Origin: Candidatus Portnoybacteria bacterium CG_4_9_14_3_um_filter_43_11
Lineage (GTDB): Bacteria; Patescibacteriota; Minisyncoccia; Portnoybacterales; UBA2143
Assembly: GCA_002791035.1 (NCBI GenBank)
Contig: PFWG01000046.1
Location: 1 to 8,379 of the forward strand
Direction: 5' to 3'
DNA length: 8,379 bases
Shown here: positions 1-6,108 of the stretch, one piece after another
Position numbering within the stretch: the first letter of the stretch is position 1
Layout of the letters: every line of letters begins with the position of its first letter
Notes under the pieces: generated by a model
Databases searched by the model: none
Seen by the model: only the letters and a program-made list of their open reading frames with translations
What the model was told of the DNA's origin: nothing
Made by a program: the position numbers and the translations under genes

Positions 1-1
1 C

Positions 2-46
2 GCCTTGGCTGGCAAAACTCCTAACCAAGTTCTCGGATTATCTTGA
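2..46 (+). CDS. Possible C-terminal tail of a transposase/integrase (partial)
   Basis: The second plus-strand frame is open from the window edge to a TGA at 44-46 and reads ALAGKTPNQVLGLS. The short LxGKTPxxVLGL pattern resembles the end of DDE transposases and integrase-core proteins, which often finish with RPHxxLxGKTPAEVLGL-type sequence. Only 14 residues are visible and the catalytic domain lies outside the window, so this is a resemblance and not an identification. A competing frame (positions 3-77) is also open and could be the real gene end. The fragment would converge on dnaK, with the hairpin at 76-103 between them. Confidence 0.28.
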   Translation, partial: ALAGKTPNQVLGLS

Positions 47-75
47 GTGCAAAATGTCTATGTTTAAAACAAAAT

Positions 76-103
76 AATAAAGCCGCTCTAAGGCGGCTTT
101 ATT
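76..103 (-). terminator. Intrinsic terminator of the grpE-hsp20-dnaK operon, possibly bidirectional
   Basis: A perfect 11-bp inverted repeat (AATAAAGCCGC at 76-86 against GCGGCTTTATT at 93-103) encloses a 6-nt loop. Read on the minus strand, the stem starts about 20 nt after the dnaK stop and is followed by a T-rich tail (TATTTTGTTTT). That is the form of a rho-independent terminator. On the plus strand the stem ends in TTTATTT, so it may also stop transcription coming from the left edge. Confidence 0.85.
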
Positions 104-123
104 TACTCTCTAATCTTTCTTTA

Positions 124-1989
124 TTATTTCTTCTCTTCTTTGACTTCTTCGTATTCGCCTTCTACTGGTTTTTCTTCTTTACCCCGTTCGGCGGGACCCG
201 CTTTTATTTCCGGTTCGGACTGCTCTTTCTTTTCTTCTTCCACTTTTTGGTACAGTTGGGCGCCGATTTTTTGGATTACCCGGGAGAGCTCGTCAATTGC
301 GCGCTTGAGCGGCTCCATTTCGTTGCCGTTCTTGGCTTTTTTGAGCGCCTCAATTTTTTCTTCCACTTCCTTTTTATCTTCCGGTTTGACTTTGCCGCCG
401 GCTTCTTTGAGCGCTTTTTCGGTGGAAAAAATCAACGTGTCGGCCTGGTTTCTGACCTCAATCAGCTCTTTTCTCTGTCGGTCCTCGGCGGCGTGGGCTT
501 CGGCTTCTTTTTTCATTTTTTCAACCTCTTCCTTGGATAGCGCCGACGAATCGGTAATGGTGATTTTCTGCTCCTTGCCCGTCCCTTTGTCTTTGGCGCC
601 GACATTTAAAATGCCGTTGGCGTCAATGTCAAAAGCGACTTCAATCTGGGGCACGCCCCGGGGCGCCGGCGGGATGCCGTCTAAAATAAACCTCCCCAGC
701 GTCCGGTTGTTAGCCGCCATTGGCCGCTCTCCCTGAAGAACATGAATATCCACCGCCGGCTGGTTGTCAGCCGCCGTGGAAAACACTTGGCTTTTAGAGG
801 TCGGGATAGTCGTATTTCTTTCAATCAAAGGCGTCATTACCCCGCCCAGCGTTTCAATGCCGAGCGTCAACGGCGTCACGTCCAAGAGCAGGACATCTTT
901 GGTTTCTCCCGAGATAATCGCGCCCTGAATGGCCGCCCCGACCGCCACGCATTCCATCGGATTAACTCCCCCCTCAATTTTCTTGCCAACATAATCCTCT
1001 ACAAACTTCTGGACAATCGGCATTCTAGTCGGCCCGCCGACCATTATGACTTTGGTAATATCGTTGGAAGTCAGTTTGGCGTCCTTGAACGCCTGTTCCA
1101 TCGGCGTTTTACATCGGTCAATAATCGGCTTAACCAGTTCTTCCAGCTTCGCCCGGGTGATTTTCATGGTTAAATGCTTCGGACCGTTATTGTCGGCGCT
1201 GACAAAAGGCAGGTTAATTTCCGTCTCTAAGGTGGAAGACAATTCTATCTTGGCCCTTTCCACCGCGTCCTTGAGCCGCTGGAGAGCGGTTTTATCATTT
1301 TTTAAATCAAGGCCATTTTCTTTTTTAAATTCGCCGGCGACATAATTAACCAGATTTTCGTCCATGTCGGTGCCGCCCAGTTCGGTGTCGCCTGAAGTGG
1401 ATTTGACCTCAAAAACCCCTTCGCCAAAATCCATAATCGTCACATCCAGCGTGCCGCCGCCCAAATCAAAAACCAGAATTTTTTCTTCTTGGCCGCTCTT
1501 GTCTATGCCATAAGCCAGCGAGGCCGCGGTCGGCTCGTTGACGATGCGAACAACCTCCAGTCCGGCGATGGCGCCGGCGTCCTTGGTCGCTTGTCTCTGG
1601 GCATCGTTGAAATAGGCCGGAACGGTGATGACCGCTTTGGACACCGGACCGCCCAAAAAAACCTCGGCATCCTTCTTTATTTTCTGCAAGATAAAGGCCG
1701 ACAACTGCTGAGGAGTATATTCTTTGCCGCCCAGCTGGTAGGTTTCTTTTTTGCCCATTTTGCGCTTGAAAGCGCTGACGGTGTTTTCCGGATTGGCAAT
1801 CGCCTGCCGCCGGGCGGCTTCGCCCACCAGCAAGTTGCCGTCTTTGTCAAAAGCGACATAAGACGGAAAGGCCTTGCCTCCGCCCACCACCGTTCCTTCC
1901 GAAGACGGGATAATCGTCGGCTTGCCGGCTTCAAAAACGGCCGCCGCCGAATTGGATGTTCCCAAGTCAATGCCAATAATTTTACTCAT
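124..1989 (-). CDS. dnaK: DnaK, Hsp70 molecular chaperone
   Basis: This is a 621-residue cytoplasmic Hsp70, within the usual 600-640 range, that binds and releases unfolded polypeptides in an ATP-driven cycle with GrpE and a J-protein. The ATPase domain shows the phosphate-1 loop IGIDLGTSNS (5-14), TVPAYFNDAQR (122-132), the NEPTAASLAYG segment (151-161), phosphate-2 VFDLGGGTLDVTI (173-185) and the adenosine motif VGGPTRMP (317-324). The interdomain linker is DVLLLDVTPL (365-374). The substrate-binding domain follows (about 375-480), then a helical lid, then an acidic tail ending EEVKEEKK, close to the EEVKDKK end of many bacterial DnaKs. Near residues 72-97 it lacks the roughly 24-residue insert of proteobacterial DnaK and looks like the Bacillus-type protein. 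It is the last gene of a minus-strand operon after grpE and hsp20 and ends in tandem TAA codons. There is no clear Shine-Dalgarno before the ATG. A repeat hairpin ends 11 nt upstream of the start. Confidence 0.98.
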   Translation of the reverse strand: MSKIIGIDLGTSNSAAAVFEAGKPTIIPSSEGTVVGGGKAFPSYVAFDKDGNLLVGEAARRQAIANPENTVSAFKRKMGKKETYQLGGKEYTPQQLSAFILQKIKKDAEVFLGGPVSKAVITVPAYFNDAQRQATKDAGAIAGLEVVRIVNEPTAASLAYGIDKSGQEEKILVFDLGGGTLDVTIMDFGEGVFEVKSTSGDTELGGTDMDENLVNYVAGEFKKENGLDLKNDKTALQRLKDAVERAKIELSSTLETEINLPFVSADNNGPKHLTMKITRAKLEELVKPIIDRCKTPMEQAFKDAKLTSNDITKVIMVGGPTRMPIVQKFVEDYVGKKIEGGVNPMECVAVGAAIQGAIISGETKDVLLLDVTPLTLGIETLGGVMTPLIERNTTIPTSKSQVFSTAADNQPAVDIHVLQGERPMAANNRTLGRFILDGIPPAPRGVPQIEVAFDIDANGILNVGAKDKGTGKEQKITITDSSALSKEEVEKMKKEAEAHAAEDRQRKELIEVRNQADTLIFSTEKALKEAGGKVKPEDKKEVEEKIEALKKAKNGNEMEPLKRAIDELSRVIQKIGAQLYQKVEEEKKEQSEPEIKAGPAERGKEEKPVEGEYEEVKEEKK

Positions 1990-2000
1990 ATATCATCGAT

Positions 2001-2065
2001 GTCATTCTGAGCGAAGCGAAGAATCTGTTCCGATTAGATCCTTCGGACTCCGCTCTCAGAATGAC
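2001..2065. repeat. REP-like palindromic intergenic repeat
   Basis: The ends form an 11-bp perfect inverted repeat, GTCATTCTGAG (2001-2011) and CTCAGAATGAC (2055-2065). Inside it CGAAG (2017-2021) pairs with CTTCG (2041-2045), and ATCT (2023-2026) with AGAT (2036-2039), giving one long imperfect hairpin with a loop around 2027-2035. Translated by chance on the plus strand it gives CHSERSEES...SFGLRSQND. I recall this peptide from spurious ORFs in many bacterial and metagenome-derived genomes, which suggests a dispersed repeat family. It lies between hsp20 and dnaK and is 11 nt from the dnaK ATG. Only one copy is in this window, so dispersal here is inferred. It could be a REP/RAYT-type or MITE-like element. 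Confidence 0.75.
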
Positions 2066-2099
2066 TATTTTTAGCTAAATCAAAAATTTAGAAAAATAC

Positions 2100-2537
2100 T
2101 TACTTAATCTTAATCGGAACTTTAGTCGCTTTGCTGGCCCCTCGACTTGATTTAGGAATAGTGATTTTCAGTATTCCCTCGGTCGTCTCGGCGCTGGCTT
2201 TGCCGCTTCGGACATCTATTGGCAATTTAACCACTTTCCGAAAACTGCCCCGCCGGATTTCCTTTCTTAAATAATCCTCGCTTTTGATTTCTTTTTTCTC
2301 CTGGCTTTCGCCAGAAACGTTTAAAATATTGTTTTCAATGGAAATCCGGACATCTTTCGGCTTTATCCCGATCAAAGGCAATTCCACGTAGAGATTGTTC
2401 TTATCCTGGTAAATATCAACCGCCGGTTCGTCTTTCCGAAAAGCCGGAATAAAAGGCATCCACTCGTCTTCCTCAAAAATATCGGGTAGACGGGACGGCC
2501 TCTCTATTCCTTTGAAGGGTTGCCACTTGATAGGCAT
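2100..2537 (-). CDS. hsp20: Hsp20 family small heat shock protein
   Basis: This 145-residue small heat shock protein is an ATP-independent holdase that keeps unfolding proteins refoldable for DnaK. The alpha-crystallin domain spans about residues 37-129, from EPAVDIYQDKNNLYVELPL (37-55) through RRGSFRKVVKLP (95-106) to GILKITIPK (121-129), the conserved GxLxIxxP element. The C-terminal VPIKIK (140-145) carries the I-x-I motif that docks on neighbouring subunits in oligomers. The short N-terminal arm (LPDIFEEDEWMPF) is typical of the family. A GGAAG sequence lies 4 nt before the ATG, the nearest thing to a normally spaced ribosome binding site in this operon. It sits 81 nt after grpE and in the same frame, so a single TGA plus 27 open codons separate the two proteins. 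It probably shares the grpE promoter. Confidence 0.95.
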   Translation of the reverse strand: MPIKWQPFKGIERPSRLPDIFEEDEWMPFIPAFRKDEPAVDIYQDKNNLYVELPLIGIKPKDVRISIENNILNVSGESQEKKEIKSEDYLRKEIRRGSFRKVVKLPIDVRSGKASAETTEGILKITIPKSSRGASKATKVPIKIK

Positions 2538-2618
2538 AATTCTTCCGCCAACAGATGATTTCCCTACTGTCTCAAACGACCCTCGGAAAATTTGTCTGCC
2601 GGCCCATAAATTATAAAT

Positions 2619-3116
2619 TCACTTCGCCACCCGGACCTTGCTTGGCCTCAAGACTTTGTTATGTAAAAGATATCCTTTTTGGATTTCCGCGATGATTGTC
2701 CAGCTTGCTTCTTTCGCTTCCGCCATATCAACCGCTTCGTGAAATTCCGGGTTGAATTTCTCTCCTAGCGCCGCAATTTCTTTCAGTCCGTTTCTAATTA
2801 AAACTTTTTCCAACTGTTCCTTGATTTTTTTCAAACCTGCGTCTTTCCCCGCTCCAGCGCTTAAAGCGTCTATGACCGGCAATAAATTCTCCAACAATTC
2901 CCGCTGGCCGTATTTCCGCCACTCCTCCGAAGCCAGCTCTTGCCGTTTTCGGTAATTAATCAAATCAGCCACCGCTTTTTGCGTTTGGGTCAAATACTCC
3001 CTCCTTTCTTTTTGGCACTCTTTTAGTTTTCGCCTAAGTCCCCCTGTTTTTTTTTCTTTCGGTCCCTCCGCTTCAGAACACTCGGAAATATATTTAATCT
3101 TTTGCTTTTTAGCCAT
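2619..3116 (-). CDS. grpE: GrpE, nucleotide exchange factor of DnaK
   Basis: GrpE dimerises and releases ADP from DnaK, resetting the chaperone cycle. From the ATG at 3116 the protein has 165 residues. It has a charged N-terminal segment, then a long helical coiled-coil region (about 26-80, containing ADLINYRKR and LLENLLPVIDAL), then the C-terminal beta domain. That domain has FNPEFHEAV (121-129) and GYLLHNKVLRPSKVRV (148-163), matching the family signature. I prefer the ATG at 3116 over the longer in-frame TTG at 3167, because that TTG lies inside the -35 box TTGACA and would be upstream of the transcript start. No Shine-Dalgarno is visible before the ATG. It is the first gene of the grpE-hsp20-dnaK operon, an order that lacks hrcA and dnaJ. 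The TGA stop follows the expected family C-terminus. Confidence 0.93.
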   Translation of the reverse strand: MAKKQKIKYISECSEAEGPKEKKTGGLRRKLKECQKERREYLTQTQKAVADLINYRKRQELASEEWRKYGQRELLENLLPVIDALSAGAGKDAGLKKIKEQLEKVLIRNGLKEIAALGEKFNPEFHEAVDMAEAKEASWTIIAEIQKGYLLHNKVLRPSKVRVAK

Positions 3117-3139
3117 TTTGCTGTTAGTTTGATATTTCC

Positions 3140-3167
3140 ATTCTATCACTTTTTTAAAAGTTGTCAA
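3140..3167 (-). promoter_or_regulatory. Sigma70-type promoter for grpE-hsp20-dnaK
   Basis: On the minus strand a perfect -35 box TTGACA (3162-3167) is followed after 16 nt by TAGAAT (3140-3145), which differs from the consensus -10 by one base. The expected transcript start is near 3133, about 17 nt before the grpE ATG at 3116, which supports that start codon. I found no CIRCE element (TTAGCACTC-N9-GAGTGCTAA) here. Heat induction, if present, would need another mechanism. Confidence 0.72.
3148..3161. promoter_or_regulatory. Palindrome filling the grpE promoter spacer, possible operator
   Basis: ACTTTT-TT-AAAAGT is a 6-bp perfect inverted repeat around a 2-nt centre. It occupies nearly all of the 16-nt spacer between the -35 and -10 boxes of the grpE promoter and touches the -35 box of the cysS promoter. 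A dimeric repressor could bind there and block both directions. The sequence is very AT-rich, so a chance palindrome is plausible. Confidence 0.22.
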
Positions 3168-3189
3168 ACTATAGCCGAGATGGTAAAAT
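3161..3189 (+). promoter_or_regulatory. Sigma70-type promoter for cysS
   Basis: On the plus strand TTGTCA (3161-3166, one mismatch to TTGACA) is separated by exactly 17 nt from TAAAAT (3184-3189, one mismatch to TATAAT). Transcription would begin near 3196, giving a leader of about 45 nt before the cysS ATG at 3241. Its -35 box overlaps the opposite-strand -35 box of the grpE promoter by five base pairs. Confidence 0.65.
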
Positions 3190-3240
3190 TGAATATGATT
3201 ATTGTCGCCGTAGCAATGATTATTTTTTCCAAAAAGAAAA

Positions 3241-4656
3241 ATGGCTCTAAAACTCTACAATACTCTCGTCCGCCGAAAAGAAATTTTCAAACCGCTTAAA
3301 AAAGGCAAGGTTAGTTTGTATTACTGCGGCCCGACGGTTTACTGGACTCAGCATATTGGCAATCTGCGCGGACTGTTTTGCGCTGACACTGTTGTCCGAA
3401 CTCTCCGTTATCTCGGCTACGAAGTCAAATCGGTCCGAAACTACACCGATGTCGGACACCTGACTGGCGATAACTTGGGCGACGCCGATGCCGGCGAAGA
3501 TAAAATTGAACAGGCCGCCCGGAAAGAAAATCTGTCCCCTCAAGAAATCGCCAACAAATACATCGCAATTTACGAGCAGGATGCCAAGGACTTAAATATG
3601 CTGGAACCGACTGCCAAACCAAGAGCAACCGAATGTGTCCGGGAAATGATTGACATGATCCAAACTTTATCAGATAAAGGTTATGCCTACCCTACCGACT
3701 TGGCTGTCTATTTCGATGTTTCCAAAGCCAAAAATTACACCCGGCTCTCCGGTCAAAAAATAGAAGAGCAAATCAAAGGCGGCGGCAAAGGAAAAATTGA
3801 CGACCAGCAAAAGAAACATCCGGCTGATTTTGCTCTTTGGTTTTTCAAAGCCGGCCAGCACCAAAACGCTTTGCAGTATTGGCCATCCCCTTTCCAATCA
3901 TCCTTGGTTAAAAACGGCGAGGGCTTTCCCGGCTGGCACATTGAGTGTTCGGTCATGAGCAAGAAATTCTTGGGCGAAACCATTGATATCCACATGGGCG
4001 GCAGAGAACATATCCCCGTTCACCATACCAATGAAATCGCTCAGTCCGAAGCCGCCAACGGCGTCAAATTTGTCAACTACTGGCTTCATAACGAGCATCT
4101 GCTGGCCAACAATAAAAAAATGTCCAAGTCGGCCGGCGCCGGCTATACGCTGGCGGAAGTCAAAGCCAAAGGATTTTCTCATTTGGCGCTCCGCTATCTT
4201 TTTTTACAGGCCCATTACCGCTCTAAGCAGAATTTCACCTGGGAAATAATGACGGCGGCCCAAAACGGCTTTGCTCGGTTAATTTCTCAAGTTAAAGAAC
4301 TCGGAGATGAGGCCGGCCAAATAGATCAGAAATGGCAAAATGACTTTATTGCCAAAATATCCGACGACTTCAATCTGCCCCAGGCGCTGGCGGTCGCCCA
4401 AAATCTTTTGAAATCCGATTTGAATAATCAGGATAAACTAGCGACTCTTTTAGATTTTGACGAGGTCCTAGGGCTTGGATTGGATAAATTAGAAAAGATT
4501 GAAATTCCCCAGTGGCTCAAAGACCTAGCTGAAAAAAGAGAAAAAGCCAGAAGAAAAGAAAACTGGTCAGAAGCCGATGAAATCAGAAAAGAAATTGAAC
4601 GGCAAGGATATCAAATAGAAGACACCGCCCAAGGACCGAAACTATCCCCAAGATAG
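3241..4656 (+). CDS. cysS: Cysteine--tRNA ligase (CysRS)
   Basis: This class I aminoacyl-tRNA synthetase charges tRNA-Cys with cysteine in the cytoplasm. It has 471 residues, a normal length. The Rossmann core opens with YYCGPTVYWTQHIGNLRG (27-44), which contains the HIGH-type motif HIGN (38-41). The expected zinc-site ligands are present: Cys29, Cys236 (in GWHIECS, 231-237), His261 and Glu265 (in HHTNEIAQSE). The zinc ion reads the cysteine thiol. KMSKS is at 293-297. The C-terminal helical region contains DDFNLPQALA (375-384) and ends with the charged DALR/anticodon-binding tail seen in CysRS. The ATG follows an A-rich stretch (AAAAAGAAAA) without a clear Shine-Dalgarno. It has its own promoter, divergent from grpE, and no terminator follows the stop, so transcription may continue into dnaB. 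Confidence 0.98.
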   Translation: MALKLYNTLVRRKEIFKPLKKGKVSLYYCGPTVYWTQHIGNLRGLFCADTVVRTLRYLGYEVKSVRNYTDVGHLTGDNLGDADAGEDKIEQAARKENLSPQEIANKYIAIYEQDAKDLNMLEPTAKPRATECVREMIDMIQTLSDKGYAYPTDLAVYFDVSKAKNYTRLSGQKIEEQIKGGGKGKIDDQQKKHPADFALWFFKAGQHQNALQYWPSPFQSSLVKNGEGFPGWHIECSVMSKKFLGETIDIHMGGREHIPVHHTNEIAQSEAANGVKFVNYWLHNEHLLANNKKMSKSAGAGYTLAEVKAKGFSHLALRYLFLQAHYRSKQNFTWEIMTAAQNGFARLISQVKELGDEAGQIDQKWQNDFIAKISDDFNLPQALAVAQNLLKSDLNNQDKLATLLDFDEVLGLGLDKLEKIEIPQWLKDLAEKREKARRKENWSEADEIRKEIERQGYQIEDTAQGPKLSPR

Positions 4657-4672
4657 CCACAATTTCCACTCT

Positions 4673-4700
4673 TTGAAATATTTTTGTTTAAACATATAAT
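4673..4700 (+). promoter_or_regulatory. Sigma70-type promoter for dnaB
   Basis: TTGAAA (4673-4678, one mismatch to consensus) is followed after 16 nt by a perfect TATAAT (4695-4700). It lies wholly in the 67-nt gap between cysS and dnaB. The expected start near 4707 would leave a leader of only about 16 nt before the dnaB ATG at 4724. Confidence 0.7.
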
Positions 4701-4716
4701 GGAGGTGAAATCCTCT
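4701..4716 (+). promoter_or_regulatory. Misplaced Shine-Dalgarno-like GGAGGTGA in a small hairpin before dnaB
   Basis: GGAGGTGA (4701-4708) is the best anti-16S match in the window, but it ends 15 nt before the dnaB ATG, too far for usual spacing. GAGG (4702-4705) can pair with CCTC (4712-4715) around a 6-nt loop, followed by TTTTT. In transcripts from the local promoter most of it would be upstream of the transcript start. In read-through transcripts from cysS it would be present but could be hidden in the hairpin. Confidence 0.35.
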
Positions 4717-4723
4717 TTTTTGT

Positions 4724-6088
4724 ATGGACAAAGAAATTGTCAAAAAAATCGAAGGGCGCCTGCCGCCGCAAAATATTGAAGCCGAGCAATCGGTGCTCGG
4801 CTCACTGATGCTGGACAAGGAAGCAATTATAAAAATTGTGGACTTTTTGAAGCCGGAAGATTTTTACCGCGGCATCCACGCCGACATCTATCAGGTTATG
4901 TTGGAGTTGTATGAAAAAACCGAACCGATTGATTTATTGAGTTTGACCAACCGATTGGAAGAAAAAAAGAAGCTCAAAAAAATTGGCGGCGCCGGCTATT
5001 TGAGTGAATTGGTTAATTCCGTCCCGACCGCCGGCCATATTGTTCACTACGCCAAGATTGTTAAAAACAAAAAATCTCTTCGCGATCTCATCGTAATTTC
5101 CGAAGAAATCAACCAGCTTAGTTTTCAGGAACCGGACAATGTTGAAGACCTGATTGACGCCGCCGAACAGAAAATTTTTTCCGTCTCGCAAAAAACGCTC
5201 GGCCAAAAATTTATCCAAGTCAAAGACACCTTGGCTGACGCCTTTGAAAGAATAGATAGACTCCATCGCGGCGAGGAATCCACTCGGGGCGTCCCCACCG
5301 GCTTTGCCGATTTGGACAATATCCTTTCCGGATTTCAAAAATCAGACCTGATTCTTCTGGGCGCCCGGCCATCTCTGGGTAAAACCTCGCTGGCGCTTGA
5401 TATCGTCCGTCATGTCTCGGCCAAAGAAAAACTGCCAGTAGCGATTTTCAGCATAGAAATGTCCAAAGAGCAGTTGGTTGACCGCCTCATCTGCGCCCAG
5501 GCCGGCATTGATTCCTGGAAAATGAGGACTGGCCGGCTGTCCGGCGATGGACCAAACAACGATTTTGAAAAAATCCAGCGGGCGTTAGACGAGTTGTCCT
5601 CCGCCCCGATTTTTATCGACGACACCCCTTCCCCGACCATTCTTCAGATGAGAACGATGGCGCGCCGGTTTAAAGTCGACCGGGATTTATCGCTAATTAT
5701 TATTGATTATCTTCAGTTGGTCCAACCCAGCAATTATTTCAGCTCGCCCGTCCAGCAAATGTCGGAAATCTCGCGCAGCTTAAAGGGACTGGCGCGCGAA
5801 ATTAATGTCCCGGTTTTGGCCTTGTCGCAACTCTCCCGCGCCGTTGAATCCCGCTCTCCCGCCATTCCGAAGCTTTCCGACCTGCGCGAAAGCGGCGGGC
5901 TGGAGCAAGACAGCGACGTCGTCCTTTTTATCTACCGCGAAGACAAAGACAGACCCAATACCGACCGCAAAAATATCGCCGATATTTATATCGCCAAACA
6001 TCGCAATGGTCCAACCGGCAAAGTTGAACTATATTTTAACGAAAGCCAAGCCAGTTTTAGAAATTTAGAGAGACATTTTGAAGAGTAG
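4724..6088 (+). CDS. dnaB: Replicative DNA helicase DnaB
   Basis: The hexameric helicase DnaB unwinds DNA at the replication fork using ATP and recruits primase. The protein has 454 residues, normal for the family. The N-terminal helical domain starts with LPPQNIEAEQSVLGSLMLD (13-31) and includes GGAGYLSELVNSVPTAGHI (88-106). A linker precedes the RecA-like C-terminal domain, which begins at GVPTGFADLDNILSGF (189-204). Walker A is GARPSLGKT (213-221). The likely catalytic glutamate is E245 in FSIEMS. Walker B is LIIIDYLQ (324-331). ALSQLSRAVE (366-375) is the DnaB H4-type region, and KHRNGPTG (425-432) carries the probable arginine finger. Walker A and H4 are uninterrupted, so there is no intein at these usual insertion points. 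Its promoter lies in the gap after cysS, and recR follows 20 nt later, probably co-transcribed. Confidence 0.98.
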   Translation: MDKEIVKKIEGRLPPQNIEAEQSVLGSLMLDKEAIIKIVDFLKPEDFYRGIHADIYQVMLELYEKTEPIDLLSLTNRLEEKKKLKKIGGAGYLSELVNSVPTAGHIVHYAKIVKNKKSLRDLIVISEEINQLSFQEPDNVEDLIDAAEQKIFSVSQKTLGQKFIQVKDTLADAFERIDRLHRGEESTRGVPTGFADLDNILSGFQKSDLILLGARPSLGKTSLALDIVRHVSAKEKLPVAIFSIEMSKEQLVDRLICAQAGIDSWKMRTGRLSGDGPNNDFEKIQRALDELSSAPIFIDDTPSPTILQMRTMARRFKVDRDLSLIIIDYLQLVQPSNYFSSPVQQMSEISRSLKGLAREINVPVLALSQLSRAVESRSPAIPKLSDLRESGGLEQDSDVVLFIYREDKDRPNTDRKNIADIYIAKHRNGPTGKVELYFNESQASFRNLERHFEE

Positions 6089-6108
6089 AAAGTCAGCTTT
6101 ATTAGCTC

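Noticed and set aside
43..2074. Several long open frames on the plus strand across dnaK
   Set aside because: They lie antisense to a clearly recognised DnaK, have low-complexity Phe/Ser/Arg-rich translations and show no family features. They are by-products of the codon use of dnaK.
2075..2091. Inverted repeat CTAAAT/ATTTAG after hsp20
   Set aside because: The stem is only 6 bp and nearly all AT, with no T-tract in the right place, so it is not a convincing terminator.
2610..2615. Perfect minus-strand TATAAT between grpE and hsp20
   Set aside because: No -35-like sequence is found at 15-19 nt upstream and no extended -10 TG is present, so a separate hsp20 promoter is not supported.
3114..3167. 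Longer grpE starting from TTG at 3167
   Set aside because: The TTG is part of the -35 box TTGACA, the predicted transcript begins downstream of it, and the 17 extra residues do not look like GrpE. The ATG at 3116 is preferred.
5350..5400. Possible intein at the DnaB Walker A site
   Set aside because: The motif GARPSLGKTS is continuous and the protein has normal length, so no intein is present.
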